A stretch of 64,000 bases of DNA from Saprospiraceae bacterium (lineage in GTDB: Bacteria; Bacteroidota; Bacteroidia; Chitinophagales; Saprospiraceae), in the NCBI GenBank assembly GCA_016706365.1, contig JADJJU010000007.1:1-64000 (forward strand). The letters run 5' to 3'. Position 1 is the first letter of the stretch. The number at the start of each line of letters is the position of its first letter. Of this stretch, positions 19,881-32,030 are shown piece by piece. The notes beneath the pieces were generated by a model. That model made no database searches, was not told the origin of the DNA, and worked only from the letters and a program-made list of their open reading frames with translations. The translations under genes were made by a program, and so were the position numbers.

Positions 19881-20807
19881 ATGACAACATTCTCAAAAAA
19901 AATCAGTCAATCATGGTTGTTAGTAATGATGATAATTACTACCCTGACTTTTACTTCTTGCAAAAAAGACGAGAATGTACCTCCCCCGCCGGTATGGCAT
20001 AATACATTTACACCTCCTTTAGAAAACAACAATCAGCGGGACTCAGTATATGATGATGAAAACATTACCTTCAGTACTCATAATCCTGCTTCCGGAATTT
20101 ATATCTGGTCCTGGGGCGATGGGAGCAAAAACGATACAACTGAGACAATCTATGCGATTCACCGTTTTCAGCGTCTTGGTCTGAATATCGTTAAATTGAG
20201 GGTTGAACGGGGTAATACATATGGTGAAAACACAGACAGTATTTGGGTATTCCACCGCGACATTCCACCATGTGGTTTCCGAATAGACGGTCAAGACTCC
20301 TTATATATTCAGCATGCCTCACAATTTGTGGCCAATATAAACACTCCGGATTGCAATAGCACCTGTAGTTTTGAATACCAATGGGATTTTGGGGATGGCA
20401 ACACAGGAACCGGATACTCTATATCGCATATCTACGCGGATAACAGGTACTTACTTTCTGAAAGTAAAGATTAGCAGATGCAATGACTCCGATATCAATC
20501 TACAAAAAACAGTAGTAGTGAGCGGAAGCCTGGATACATATGCCTACAAATGCGGCTGCCAACCTGTATCCGGTGGATTTGTATATAGATACTATCGAGG
20601 TGCAAAACCTGCCCTCTAATCCGATCTTAGCTGATGGAAGAGTATTGCGAAGAACAGCTGCTCCAAACCGCTATTATGGGAGAGTATGATTGTAATACAT
20701 ATCGATGTGATACCTATACCCTGGATGTATTCGAAAATTTAGACAGCATAGATTACAGTGTTGTAGTATCAGCGTATAGTTATGTCTGCAAAGGAAGGCG
20801 GCTTTAA
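19881..20807 (+). pseudogene. PKD-domain lipoprotein, multiply frameshifted
   Basis: Starts at ATG 19881 with lipobox FTSC in TTLTFTSCKKDENVPPPP. Two PKD-type repeats are visible: YIWSWGDGS and YQWDFGDGNTGTGY. After shifts near 20440, 20575 and 20685 coding pieces continue in other frames (GTYFLKVKISRCNDSDIN, then LYIDTIEVQNLPSNP, then EYDCNTYRCDTYTLDVFE) up to a stop at 20805. PKD proteins are surface adhesion or binding modules. Three lesions within 250 bp suggest real decay, though sequencing errors cannot be excluded. The 270 bp after it may hold a worn T9SS-like tail (FITINILGEIYQL). Confidence 0.65.
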
Positions 20808-21078
20808 TTTAAAATCTGAACAATAGATTGAAAGTTAATGCTCAATCTGAAATCACTGTATTAATCTGCGACCTCCCAATAATTCTTCACAGGTGAATAT
20901 TTCATTACAATAAACATCCTGGGAGAAATCTATCAATTAAACGTAAATATTACAAAGGAACATTCAGGTGTTTCTCTTTTTTTTAGGAAAATTTTACAAT
21001 ATTGCAGCGTAAAGCGATAAAGGAACGTACTTATAAGGAAATAATATTTCCTTTATATAACCCTGAAATTCTACAAAA

Positions 21079-21933
21079 ATGAAATATCTGCACCTACTCC
21101 TAATTTTTGCTTATTCGAATATTATTATCGCCCAACAATTTGTCAATCCATCAAATGAATGGTTTACTGATGATTGCTGCTATGCTGTAGGAGAAACACA
21201 TTGTACAACTTATAAGTATAGTTTTGGAGATTCTGTTCGTATTAATTCAGTCCTTTACTATGAATTAAATACCAATAATATGAATCCATTTTTCTTTGAT
21301 TTTGGAAGATATTACAGAGAAGAAAATGGAAGAGTATTTATGAAGTATACTGAGGAGGAAGAAGAATTCATTATCTATGATTTTAATTTAACTGTAGGTG
21401 AGCAATTAGAGATTGGCAATTCTGATTTTTCTTTTAACGTTGAGGTCATATCAGTTGATTCAATTACACTTAACTCGGGTGAAAAAAGAAAAAGATTAGA
21501 AGTGGCTGATGCATCAGATCACAATACAAAAACATTTTGGATAGAAGGCGTTGGAAGTGCATTAGCCACACTTAATCCTTTGCATATGTTTTCATTGGAT
21601 TGCTGGGTTGATTTCAATTGCTTCCACACAGAGGATATTGTAGAGTATCAAGTAGGTAATTGTCAGTTAACGAGTTCAAAAAGCATCAATCTTGTAGAAA
21701 ATAAAATCAGCTGTTACCCTAATCCTGCATCGAATGAGCTGATTATTTCAGCCATCTCTGATGACACAACCGAACGTTTAGAAATCCTGGACTTGAAACA
21801 GCATTTTCAAATAATTACTAAGGAATTAAGTCCCATCAACTTAAGTGGATATCCAGCCGGTATGTATTTTGCAAAAGTCACATTTGCAAATGGGACAATT
21901 GGAGTATCTAAATTTGTAAAAGCGGCGAACTGA
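21079..21933 (+). CDS. T9SS-sorted secreted protein, unknown function
   Basis: 284 aa, intact. Signal peptide to about residue 18 (IIIAQQ), a Cys-containing N-terminal region (DDCCYAVGETHC) of unknown fold, and a type A T9SS sorting domain from about 208 (ISCYPNPASNELIIS, LSGYPAGMYFAKVTF, GVSKFVKAAN). The T9SS tail sends it to the cell surface or medium. The middle domain resembles the uncharacterised globular part of many small T9SS cargo proteins. Confidence 0.82.
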   Translation: MKYLHLLLIFAYSNIIIAQQFVNPSNEWFTDDCCYAVGETHCTTYKYSFGDSVRINSVLYYELNTNNMNPFFFDFGRYYREENGRVFMKYTEEEEEFIIYDFNLTVGEQLEIGNSDFSFNVEVISVDSITLNSGEKRKRLEVADASDHNTKTFWIEGVGSALATLNPLHMFSLDCWVDFNCFHTEDIVEYQVGNCQLTSSKSINLVENKISCYPNPASNELIISAISDDTTERLEILDLKQHFQIITKELSPINLSGYPAGMYFAKVTFANGTIGVSKFVKAAN

Positions 21934-22108
21934 TTAGAATATTCCCTAAGATCAATCAAGCATAAGCTGGACTATCCTACAATATTCAATTTGATCTGAT
22001 GCATTTCCATTGAGATGGAAGCTTATTTGTATTCATTAATCCAAAGAGTAAAGTAGTCTGTATAATATTACAGAATACGTAGTTTTAAAACACCAAATAA
22101 CTATTACT

Positions 22109-22586
22109 ATGAAAATGAGCATGATCTCCCTATTAATGATTCTTTTATCATTGACAATATCCTGTACCAACCAGAATAGAGAAAAACCATCCTCAAACAA
22201 TGAAGCGGATGGAATTGAACAAAATGAAACTCCGAATCCAGATCCATATGAATCTTCGATCAATAAGAATTTAACTATTGGTCAATTACAGGGCAAATGG
22301 AAGGAGATAGAATATCCTTATCGCAGTGCAGAATTTGTGAATTCAACCGTTAAATTTATTGAAGAAGGGACCTCTGGAGATCCTGCATTCGAAGTTTTTG
22401 AAATTTCAGAGAACTGCCTATATGACAATAATAATATCAGAGATCTTTCCACTGGTGATATAATTTTAACAGTGCCTGAAACAACCAGATGTGAGAAATT
22501 GAAAGTTGAAAATGACACTTACCCTCAGTGGTTTTTCAATCAATTTGAATGAAGACTATCACATTATTTATATAAAAATGAAATAA
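22109..22586 (+). CDS. Small lipoprotein, one-base frameshift near the end
   Basis: About 159 aa after repair. Lipobox LTISC (Cys19) is followed by a polar linker and a lipocalin-like start (IGQLQGKWKEIEYPYRSAEF). The frame breaks near 22519, where one C too many in CCC turns YLSGFSINLNEDYHII into an early stop at 22552. The repaired C-terminus YIKMK ends at 22586. No specific function is recognised. Confidence 0.65.
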
Positions 22587-22700
22587 GCGATCTCCGGCAA
22601 GATTTTAATAAAAGAAACTTAAGATGGAATTGGCTGTATGGTGTTTCACGGCAAATGGATTGCTATATTTAAATCGTGATTCCAATTTAAACTGCTGAAT

Positions 22701-24461
22701 ATGAAACACAATTTATTCTTGATACCTCTTTTCTGTTTATTGTGTATTACCATGTTGAGAGGACAACAACCTGATAAAAACCAGTCAGGAATAAGATCTA
22801 ACGATAGTCTTGAACTGGATAAAAAAATTGATAGTATATTTTCTTCATATAACAATAATGTATCGCCGGGAGCTGCGGTTTCTATTATCCAAAATGGAAA
22901 AGTTCTTGCAAAGAAAGATTATGGTATGGCCAGTATTGAATTACAGGTTCCTTTTTCCCACCAGAGTGTTGTCCGCATTGGTTATTCTGAGGCGAGAGAA
23001 TTTATTTCAATTGCTGCTGTATTAATGGAGAATGATGGGATTCTAAACCTGAACGATAAGGTTAGAAAATATTTTCCCAATTTACCGGAGTGGTCAGAGT
23101 CAGTAACAATTTGGGATCTGCTTAATCACCGAAGCGGATTTGTAGACGAATGGTCGACTTTATTGTTGATGCATGCTTCGATGTCAAATCGCCTTGATAA
23201 GGAACAGTTTTTCCGCTTGCTTTATACACAACCGAAACCAGAAATAGAACCTGGCAAGGGGTATATGTATAGTAATTCTGATTTTGGCCTATTGCGCCTG
23301 ATCATGGAAAAAGCTTCCGGTAGAAATCTTCCTGAATGGATGAAGAAAAGAATATTTGATCCTTTGAAAATGATCAATACAAGAATGCAAAATAATGCAT
23401 GGGACATTGTTCCAAACCGTGCAAATAAATATTCTCATCTACCAAATGGTTTCAGACTTGACAATGTCCAGAAGACCTCACCGGGAGGAAACTATTTTAT
23501 TCTCACATGTGCGGACGATATTGCAAAATGGTCAATAGCGCTCAGTGAGCCGGGGTCGGAACTAGATATGGCGCTCCAAAAATTATTGAAATATGTCAGA
23601 ACTATACCCGGCAAAATGAATCACTATGTCACCGGGCACAGTATTGATACTATTAATAATTATAGAGTCATTTTTCATGAAGGAGTCAATGCAGAAAATT
23701 ATTTAAGCCGTATTCCTTCAAAAGGCTTATCTATTATAAGCTTCGGCAACCTGGACGGTGATAGTTTTTCTGCACAAAACAGACAGCTTTGTAATCATTT
23801 ACTGAATGTAAAGGAAGTTCCATACGTTAAACCGGATTTTGCAACAAAACCTGTTGCAATTACTGTAGCAGAACTAAGTAAATATGAAGGCAAATATCGT
23901 TGGCTAAATCAGGTATCCTGGCAGAGTACAAATGAGCTCAGAGATTTCAGCGACTTTTATGTAGAGAATAACAAACTGAAAGTAAGGTATAATGGGAATT
24001 ATGTTGTTGAGCTTATCCCTGTTGGAAAAGATATTTTTTATTATCAGGAAGATTTTGGCATGCAGGTAAAATTTATTCACTCTAAGGACAATTCTCCCAC
24101 AAGAGTGACAGTAAATTTTGATGATGGATTTCCGGGTGTGGAAATGGAAAAAGAACCCGATCAATGGAAGCCATCAGTAAGTGATCTTAAAGTATTTACA
24201 GGCAAATATTATAGCAGGCATCTTGATTACTTTTGGAATATTGAACTGAACGGGCAGGGAAAGATAGTTTTGCAAAGAGCTACAATGCCAGATGCAATCC
24301 TTGAACCTGATGGCTTGGACCAGTTCCATTACATTGCTGAAAAAAATCCGGGTGATGGATTCGACCAGTGGATAAAATTCACTAAAAACAGCAGTGGAAG
24401 AATAAACGGTTTTTACGTTTGGTCTGACAGGGTTATGCACCACAGATTTGATAAACAATAG
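22701..24461 (+). CDS. Beta-lactamase-fold serine hydrolase (class C/PBP4-like) with altered SxxK
   Basis: 586 aa: signal peptide (about 1-21), beta-lactamase domain (about 40-375), then a C-terminal beta-rich region of about 200 residues. The YxN motif is present (YMYSNSDFGLL). At the nucleophile position the sequence is RIGYSEAREF: Ser96 is present but the general-base Lys of SxxK is Arg99, so hydrolase activity is doubtful. The usual HxG near the end of the domain is not clear either. Genes of this type act on peptides or esters in the periplasm; this one could be a binding protein. Confidence 0.8.
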   Translation: MKHNLFLIPLFCLLCITMLRGQQPDKNQSGIRSNDSLELDKKIDSIFSSYNNNVSPGAAVSIIQNGKVLAKKDYGMASIELQVPFSHQSVVRIGYSEAREFISIAAVLMENDGILNLNDKVRKYFPNLPEWSESVTIWDLLNHRSGFVDEWSTLLLMHASMSNRLDKEQFFRLLYTQPKPEIEPGKGYMYSNSDFGLLRLIMEKASGRNLPEWMKKRIFDPLKMINTRMQNNAWDIVPNRANKYSHLPNGFRLDNVQKTSPGGNYFILTCADDIAKWSIALSEPGSELDMALQKLLKYVRTIPGKMNHYVTGHSIDTINNYRVIFHEGVNAENYLSRIPSKGLSIISFGNLDGDSFSAQNRQLCNHLLNVKEVPYVKPDFATKPVAITVAELSKYEGKYRWLNQVSWQSTNELRDFSDFYVENNKLKVRYNGNYVVELIPVGKDIFYYQEDFGMQVKFIHSKDNSPTRVTVNFDDGFPGVEMEKEPDQWKPSVSDLKVFTGKYYSRHLDYFWNIELNGQGKIVLQRATMPDAILEPDGLDQFHYIAEKNPGDGFDQWIKFTKNSSGRINGFYVWSDRVMHHRFDKQ

Positions 24462-24583
24462 CCAGCAAAGCGAAATCACAGCAAAACATTGCCAAAACAG
24501 AAGCGGAAGTTCTATTTAATATCTTCAATATATTCAGTGAAGTAATAAAAGCTTTGTGGAATAGCGTACCAGGCAGATCCTTA

Positions 24584-25339
24584 TCATTCGTTGGAAAATT
24601 GAATTTTAGATCTGGTCAAACCAAGCTTCCGCCTCCGATTTTTTTCTCTGGAAATGGGAATCTCAAGTCCATTTTTTAATATAAAATGATCGACTCTTAA
24701 TGCTTCGATATGGTATCTGTTGACCAGGTACGAACGATGACTCCTGAAAAAACCTTTATCAATGAGTATATCTTCAAAGTAGGACAAATTTTTTGAAGAC
24801 AACTCCCTTGAGCTATTTACCAAACAAATATTGCTGTAATTCCGCTCTCCTTCAACATGCGTAATTTGCTTTAAAGCAAATCGTAATGTACCGGTTTGAG
24901 TAGGCAATATCAGCTTTTATTCTTCTACAGTTTTTGCCCCAATATTCTGAAGCGCGATAGAAACATCAGTATTCGATTTTGTCTTACCAATTCTTCGAAT
25001 CGCTTCCTTAAGTTCAGTCTCTTCAATAGGTTTGACCAGATAATCCAATGCATTAAATCGAAAGGCTTTAATAGCATAATGACTATGCGATGTTGTAAAT
25101 ATTGTTTGAAAACTAATTGAATCTAATTGCTTAAGTAATTCAAATCCAGTCATATCCGGTAATTCAATATCCAGAAATACAACATCAGGTTTTACTAATG
25201 GGATTAAGTAAAGAGCCTCCTTACCAGTGCGAGCTATCCCTAAAACAGAAATATTTAAATCGTCTTGCTGAAGTAAATCAGACAAAACGGTTGCCATAAA
25301 GGCATTATCCTCCACTATTAGTGCTTTTACTGGCTTCAT
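24584..25339 (-). pseudogene. LytTR-type response regulator with in-frame stop
   Basis: Minus strand. The receiver domain (MKPVKALIVEDNAF, phospho-acceptor Asp57 in FLDIELPDMTG, Lys in YLVKPIEE) is followed by TAA at 24917-24919. The same frame then continues into a LytTR DNA-binding domain (ITHVEGERNYSNI, FFRSHRSYLVNRYHIEAL, LEIPISREKNRRR). The stop replaces a residue in the linker between EE and KLILPTQTG, so this is a nonsense lesion, not two genes. LytTR regulators bind direct repeats upstream of target genes. It is divergent from the hybrid kinase operon, sharing a 190-bp intergenic region, and is the obvious output partner. Confidence 0.8.
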
Positions 25340-25525
25340 AAAACTTAAAAGTAAAGATAACTTTTTGCTCAAGACCGTTTGATAATTAAAATTACCATCT
25401 GATAACTCATGCATTCCGCTTACAGATATTATATTCTAGTTTTGATCAGCTTCAGAATTTATGCCTTTGTAAGGAATTGATTCTGTTGAACTTTGGAGAA
25501 GATTAAACATGCAAATTCAAAAACG

Positions 25526-28147
25526 ATGAAACAAGATTTTAATATTCGATTCAAAATTATCTTAATTGTATTTGGAGTTCTTTTCACTACATTTCTTTTC
25601 GGGCAAACAAAAACTGATGCCGAGCTCTATGCCATCTGGAAAGACAAATCAGAACCTGATACAGTGAGACTGGAAGCAATCTGGGAGAGAGTGAATTTCG
25701 ATTCCATGCCCAATCATGAACCGGATTGGTGGAAGAAATGGAACAAGGAACTCAAGGAAGCCATTGAATTGGCTATAAAAAACAATAAAACGGGCTATTT
25801 ACCACTACTATATATGATGTCGACAATAGATTGTGCAGGCAACATAGAATGTATGTGTTCTACTGCCAAAAAGGTATTAGAAAGTTCAAAAGTTGCAAAT
25901 GATTCCAGATGGCCATTTGCTCTTTACGCATACCACGACTTTAATGGACCAATGCAATGAAAACGTTAAGGAAGAAGATGTGATCAGTGAATTTAATAAA
26001 TTTAAAAGCACGTTGTCAGATAACCCTGAAGATATTAGAATCCTTGGGGAAGCAAGTTCTTCTATAGGTGAATGGTATTTGAATAACAACAAATATCCTC
26101 AGGCACTAACATATCTAGAGAAAGTCAACGTGTCTCTGAAAAACTAAAATTATTGGACGGCACTTATACACGAACCATCGAACAACTTTCTGTTATTCAT
26201 ACCAACATAGGAAACTTCAAAGAATCAGAAAAATATGTTATTAAAAGTTTGGCATTGGCCCATAAACAAAAAGATACTTTACTTATTGGTAGTTCATATA
26301 TAACCATGTCAAGATTAAGGTTAAAATCAAAAGATGAAGTTGAGGCTAGAATCTATATAGACTCCGCAATGAACTTCATGAAAAATATTAAGAAATGTGA
26401 TGTGTGTTATAATGTTGCAAAAACTGTAAGTGCCGGCATCAAAAATTTAAAAGGCAACTATTCAGAGGCCTTAAAAGATCTGTATGAAATTGAAAATTTT
26501 GCAAAAGAAGATAGTAGTGGTTTTATCCTGGAACCGGATTTTTTCATAGAAAAAGCAAATGCCCTTATGGGTTTAAAAAGGTATGATGAAGCTATCAAAA
26601 CCCTTAATACTCCAAAAGATAAAGAAACAAGTTGGTATAGGACAAAATCAGATGAATATGGCATTCTGGTTAAAGCCTACGAAGCAAAAGGAGATTATAA
26701 AAAGGCTTTGGAAAACTATAAACTATACGTACAAGTGGAAGATTCATTGGCTGTATGGAGGAATAGCAGCGAAGTTACCCGATTAGAACTGGAGAATGAA
26801 TTTACTCAGCAACAATTGAAATCTGAACTCGATTTTCAAAATCAACTCAACAAACAAAAGTCCACCAGAAACTGGATTCTATTTTTGGGTATTTCAGCTT
26901 TGTTGCTTGCTTTGGGATTATATTCCAGGCTTCGATTTACAAGTAAAACCCAAAAATTATTGCAACACAAAAATGAAATCATCGAAGCCGAAAAACAAAA
27001 AGCTGAAGCCAGTGAAAGAGCCAAACATCAGTTCCTTGCAAATATGAGTCATGAGAGCCGTACACCTATGAATGCCATTAAGGGTATGACAGATATTCTC
27101 ATCAGACGTAATCCAAACGAAGACCAGAAAGAATACCTTGACGGTATCAAACAATCATCCGATTCTTTGTTAGTCATAATCAATGACATCTTAGATATTT
27201 CAAAAATTGAAGCAGGCAAAGTAGAATTGGAGCAAGAAACTTTTTCTGTCAATGAATTGGTGCATACTGTACATAATATCATGCAGTTTAAGGCTGAAGA
27301 AAAAGGCCTGGAACTAATCAACGATATTCCATCAGAAAACCTGTACGTACAAGGTGATGCTAACCGATTAAGACAAATTCTGATCAACTTAATTGGGAAT
27401 GCCATTAAGTTTACTGAAAAGGGATTAATTACTACTTCTGTAAAATCTGAGCAAACCGGGGACATATTGAATCTTCATTTTACTGTTTCGGATACAGGTA
27501 TTGGTATTGATGCAGATAGAATGGGTAAAATATTTGAATCCTTCGAGCAGGCATATAGTGACACTACCCGAAAGTTCGGAGGTACAGGTTTAGGTTTGAG
27601 TATTTCAAAAAAATTAGTAGAACTACACGGTGGTAAAATATGGGTAGAAAGTGAAAAAGGAATAGGCAGCCAGTTTCACTTTATCATCCCTTATGCCAAA
27701 GCAGAAACGAAAGCTGAGGTATTACCTGCAGAAGATTCAAATTCCAATATCGCTGATGCACTTAAAGGGATAAGAATCCTTTTGGTAGAAGACAATGCAT
27801 TTAATATCGTAGTGGCAAACGAAGAACTCGAAGATGCCATTGAAGGTGTTCACGTAGAGGTCGCTGAAAATGGTTTGATTGCAGTGGAGAAAATGAAATC
27901 TTCTTCATTTGATATTATTCTCATGGATGTACAAATGCCGGTGATGAATGGATTTGAAGCCACTCAAGCTATAAGAAATCTGGAAGGAGAAAAAGCAAAC
28001 ATTCCTATTATCGCTATGACTGCCAACGTGCTCAAAGAAGAAGTGGAATTATGTTATCAGGCAGGAATGAATGACTTTATAGGCAAGCCTTTTGATACGC
28101 AAGAATTATTACAAAAAATTCACAGCTTAAAATTTAAAACATCATGA
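25526..28147 (+). CDS. TPR hybrid sensor histidine kinase (two frameshifts)
   Basis: About 873 aa after repair. N-terminal signal/anchor (ILIVFGVLFTTFLFG), a region of tetratricopeptide-like helices (to about 420), a transmembrane helix (WILFLGISALLLALGLY), a coiled-coil, HisKA with His about 509 in MSHESRTPMN, HATPase_c (LINLIGNAIKFTEKG, DTGIGID, GGTGLGLSI) and a receiver with DVQMP. The H-box reads HESRTP rather than the usual HEIRTP. Frameshifts lie near 25938 (one extra A) and 26119 (one missing base). The stop overlaps the next ATG by 4 bp. It is a phosphorelay sensor for an unknown signal. Confidence 0.85.
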
Positions 28148-31100
28148 TGAAGGCTTTGATCAAAATAATGCTAGCCATCGCAGTGGGATGTTCTTGTCCT
28201 ACTTTGGTTAAATCACAAACAAAAAAGCCGTATTTTAATAGTATAACGACTGAAACCGGATTGCCTGAGAGTCAAATCGTATCGTTTACACAAGACAAAT
28301 ATGGTTATTTATGGTTTGGAACTCAAAACGGCTTGGTTCGTTACGATGGCTTTAAGTTGAAGAATTATCCTTTCAAAGATAGTGAAGGAAACGATGTGGA
28401 TATATGTGTTGTGAAATCTTTATATGAAGACAAGAATGGAACGTTATGGGCTATTATTTTTGATTCAGGTATCTATACCTATAATGTTAAAACAGATGCA
28501 TTTGAGCAAAAGAAAATAGAGAATGAACACAAATTATATAAAGATCTTGACTTCGATGCAAAATGGATAGAAGACGAAGAACGATTTTGGATAATATATA
28601 ATACGCCTCATATAAATTTTAAAAATCCAAAGATATTTTTGTTTGATTCGCACAAAAAAAGAGTGGAAACATTCAGTGCAGAAGAGAAAGGAAAGAATCA
28701 TCTGCCTGCACTAAAACAAAGGGATCTTATAAAAGATAAAAAAGGCATGATATGGGCAACATCAGATAGTCTGTTGAGCTTTTATGATGTGGCAAATAAA
28801 AAATTTACCCCTTATTGTCTGCTTTCAGGGTTGCCCAAAAATACAGTTATCGAAAGAATGACAATAGACCCCATTAATGAAGATATTATATGGATGACCA
28901 CACGTAGTCATAAAAATCCTGATGATCTGCTTTATGGAAATGTGGTACAATTTAATACTAAAACCAAACAACTTAAAAAATTCAGCCATGACAAAATGAT
29001 GAAAGCATCTATCATGAGTGATTCTTGTCTTTTAGTTACGGCAGATTCTTTAAATAGGTTATGGTTCGTTACAAAAAAGGAGTTTCATTATATAATCGGG
29101 CCAAGGATAGCTTCACAAATTTTGAATTTGACCCAAACGATAAATTGCCTTTTACTGCCTCAGAATTAGCGTCGGACAAAGAGGGCAATATTTGGATTGG
29201 GGGTACTTTTGTAGGATTGTGGTTTTTGGATGTAAAAACAGGTAAAAGTATTTTATACACGCACGGCGAAGAAGAAGGCAGTTTGCCAAGTTGCTATGGT
29301 GGTATCAATAATATATTTTTTGACAGGGCTCAGAATTTATGGCTGACCTTGCCGTGTACAGGAATTGCTTATGAGAACACACAAAAAGCTGCCTTTAATT
29401 CTGTAGAATCCACTTTACGATACAAAGGCAAGAAAGTAAAATTTGGAATAGAAGATTATCGCATGGTAGGTGAAGATGGAGACCATTCATTTTACATTTA
29501 TGATAATACTAATCTTTTGAGTTGGAACACTTCTCTCAATACCCTGGTATCAATAGGCCTAAAAGTTCCAGCCAAAAATATCTCTGGCGTTTTTAAAGAC
29601 ATGGAAGGATTGCTTTGGATTACTTATTGGGATTTCGGTTTACGAAGCTATAACCCTAAAACCCAAAAAATCAAAGAATACAAAAATGATCCTAAGGACA
29701 GCACTTCGATTGGCAGTAAAAATATTGTCCAAATTTTAGAAGACAAAGAAGGGATTTTATGGATAGGCACAAGGGATAACGGACTTATTAGTTTTAATAA
29801 GAAGACGAATAAATTTACCCGTTACCCTTACATAGAAAATTCCGGGACGCTTCAGCCAAAAGACTCACTTGATGACAAAATGATTCTTTGTATGGAATTA
29901 GACGATGAGGGTATCTTATGGATTGGTACTAATGTTGGTGGTTTAAATCGATTTGATACTAAAACAAAAAAAATCAAATCATATCATGATTTCAAAAAAG
30001 GGATTCACGGTGTTTTTGACATTGTTAAAGACAGTAATAATCAGTTATGGCTTGCAACTTATTTAGATGGACTATTCTTATTTGACAAGGAAACAGAAAC
30101 CTTCATAAACTACTCAGAAGATGAAGGTTTGCTTTTTAATAGTATCACCAATATTGAGAAAGACAACGACGGTAATATTTGGTCAACTTCAGAAAGGGGT
30201 CTGTCCAGGTTCAATCCTAAAACTAATCTATTTGTTAATTATACCAAAGCAAATGGACTGCCCACAAATAAGCTATACTATATGAGTAAAAGAGCTGATG
30301 GAATGTTTTATATTATGTCTGATAAACTTAAAATGTTCACTTTTGATCCTGAAAATCTGGACAAAAATTCAGCAACACCACTTACCATTTTAGAATCAAT
30401 TACTTATCATCCAGCCCATTACAAAGACTGGAAAAAAGACAGCACCATTTTTACAACAGATTTACAAAGCATAACCTTAGCTCATAATGAAAATAAATTA
30501 AGTTTTTCCTTTATTGGATTACATTTTGTCAATGCTCCTTTGAATCAATATAGTTATAAATTAGAAGGCTATGATCCTGACTGGATTAATAACGGTACAC
30601 AAAGGACCGCTATTTATACTAATTTATCACCCGGAGATTATACATTTTATGTAAAATCAGCCAATAGCGATGGTGTTTGGGATGAAAAAGGGACTCAAAT
30701 CACGATTACAATCCTTCCACCCTGGTACGGCACCTGGTGGGCTTATGTTTCGTATGCTTTATTATTTCTATTGGCTTTGAGAATATTCAGTAAATACAGG
30801 GAACGCCACTTGAGGGCAGATAAAGAGAGGTTGGAAATGACGGTGGCTGAAAGAACACAGGAAGTAGTAAAAGAAAAAGAAAAGGCGCTTTCAAGCGAAC
30901 GGGCCAAGCATCAGTTCTTAGCCAATATGAGCCATGAAATCCGTACCCCTATGAATGCTATAAAGGGAATGACCGATATTCTAATAAGGCGCCAGCCAAA
31001 AGATGATCAAAAGGAATATCTGAACGGCATCAAACAATCATCCGATTCCTTGTTGGTAATCATCAATGATATTCTGGATATTTCAAAAATTGAAGCGGGT

Positions 31101-32030
31101 AAAGTGGAACTGGAACAGGAAAATTTTTCTGTCAATGAACTAGTGAATAACGTGCATACCATCATGCAGTTTAAGGCAGAAGAAAAAGGCCTGGGTTTGA
31201 TAAAAGATATTCCTGCAGAAAATCTGAAAGTTCTGGGTGATGCCACCCGATTGCGGCAGATTCTCATCAATTTGATAGGGAATGCTATTAAGTTTACCGA
31301 AAAAGGATTGGTTACGACCTCAGTAGAATCAGAGCAAGTCGGAGACAAAATAAATGTACATTTTATAGTTTCTGATACCGGTATTGGCATTGATCAGGAT
31401 CGAATGGAAAAAATTTTCCAGTCTTTTGAGCAAGCCTACAGCGATACTTCAAGAAAGTTCGGTGGTACCGGCTTAGGGTTAAGTATCTCCAAAAAACTGG
31501 TTGAGTTGCAAGGTGGCAAAATCTGGGTGGAAAGTGAAAAAGGGAAAGGAAGTCAATTTCATTTTACCATTCCTTATAACTTAGCTGAAACTACTATTGA
31601 AGCGACCCGGGAGGAAGATTTAAATTCCAATGCGGCTGATTTTCTGAGAGGCATCCATATCCTGCTCGTAGAAGATAATCAATTCAATTCCATAGTCGCG
31701 CGGGAAGAACTGGAAGACGCCATTGAAGGTGTTCAAGTTGAGGTGGCCGAAAATGGATTGATTGCGGTGGAAAAATTAAATTCATCTACATTTGATGTCA
31801 TCCTCATGGATGTTCAAATGCCAATAATGAATGGTTACGAAGCAACCAGCTCTATCAGATTGCTAGAATCTGAGAAGGCTAGTACACCCATCATAGCCAT
31901 GACTGCAAATGTGCTCAAAGAAGAAGTAGATTTATGCTACCAGGCTGGAATGAATGATTTTATTGGGAAACCATTTGATACAGAGGAATTATTACAAAAA
32001 ATTCATAACTTAATAAATAACAAATCATGA
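28144..32030 (+). CDS. Beta-propeller hybrid sensor histidine kinase, one-base frameshift
   Basis: About 1296 aa after repair. Signal peptide, two-component-regulator propeller repeats (YGYLWFGTQNGLVRYDGF, GNIWIGGTFVGLW, EGILWIGTRDNGL), a Y_Y_Y domain (about 775-850), a transmembrane helix (WAYVSYALLFLLALRIF), coiled-coil, HisKA (His about 931, MSHEIRTPMN), HATPase_c and a receiver. One A is missing in the A-run at 29073-29078. Transmitter and receiver are close to 80% identical to those of the preceding kinase, while the sensors are unrelated. No HTH is attached, so output must go through the following receiver and Hpt proteins. Confidence 0.88.
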
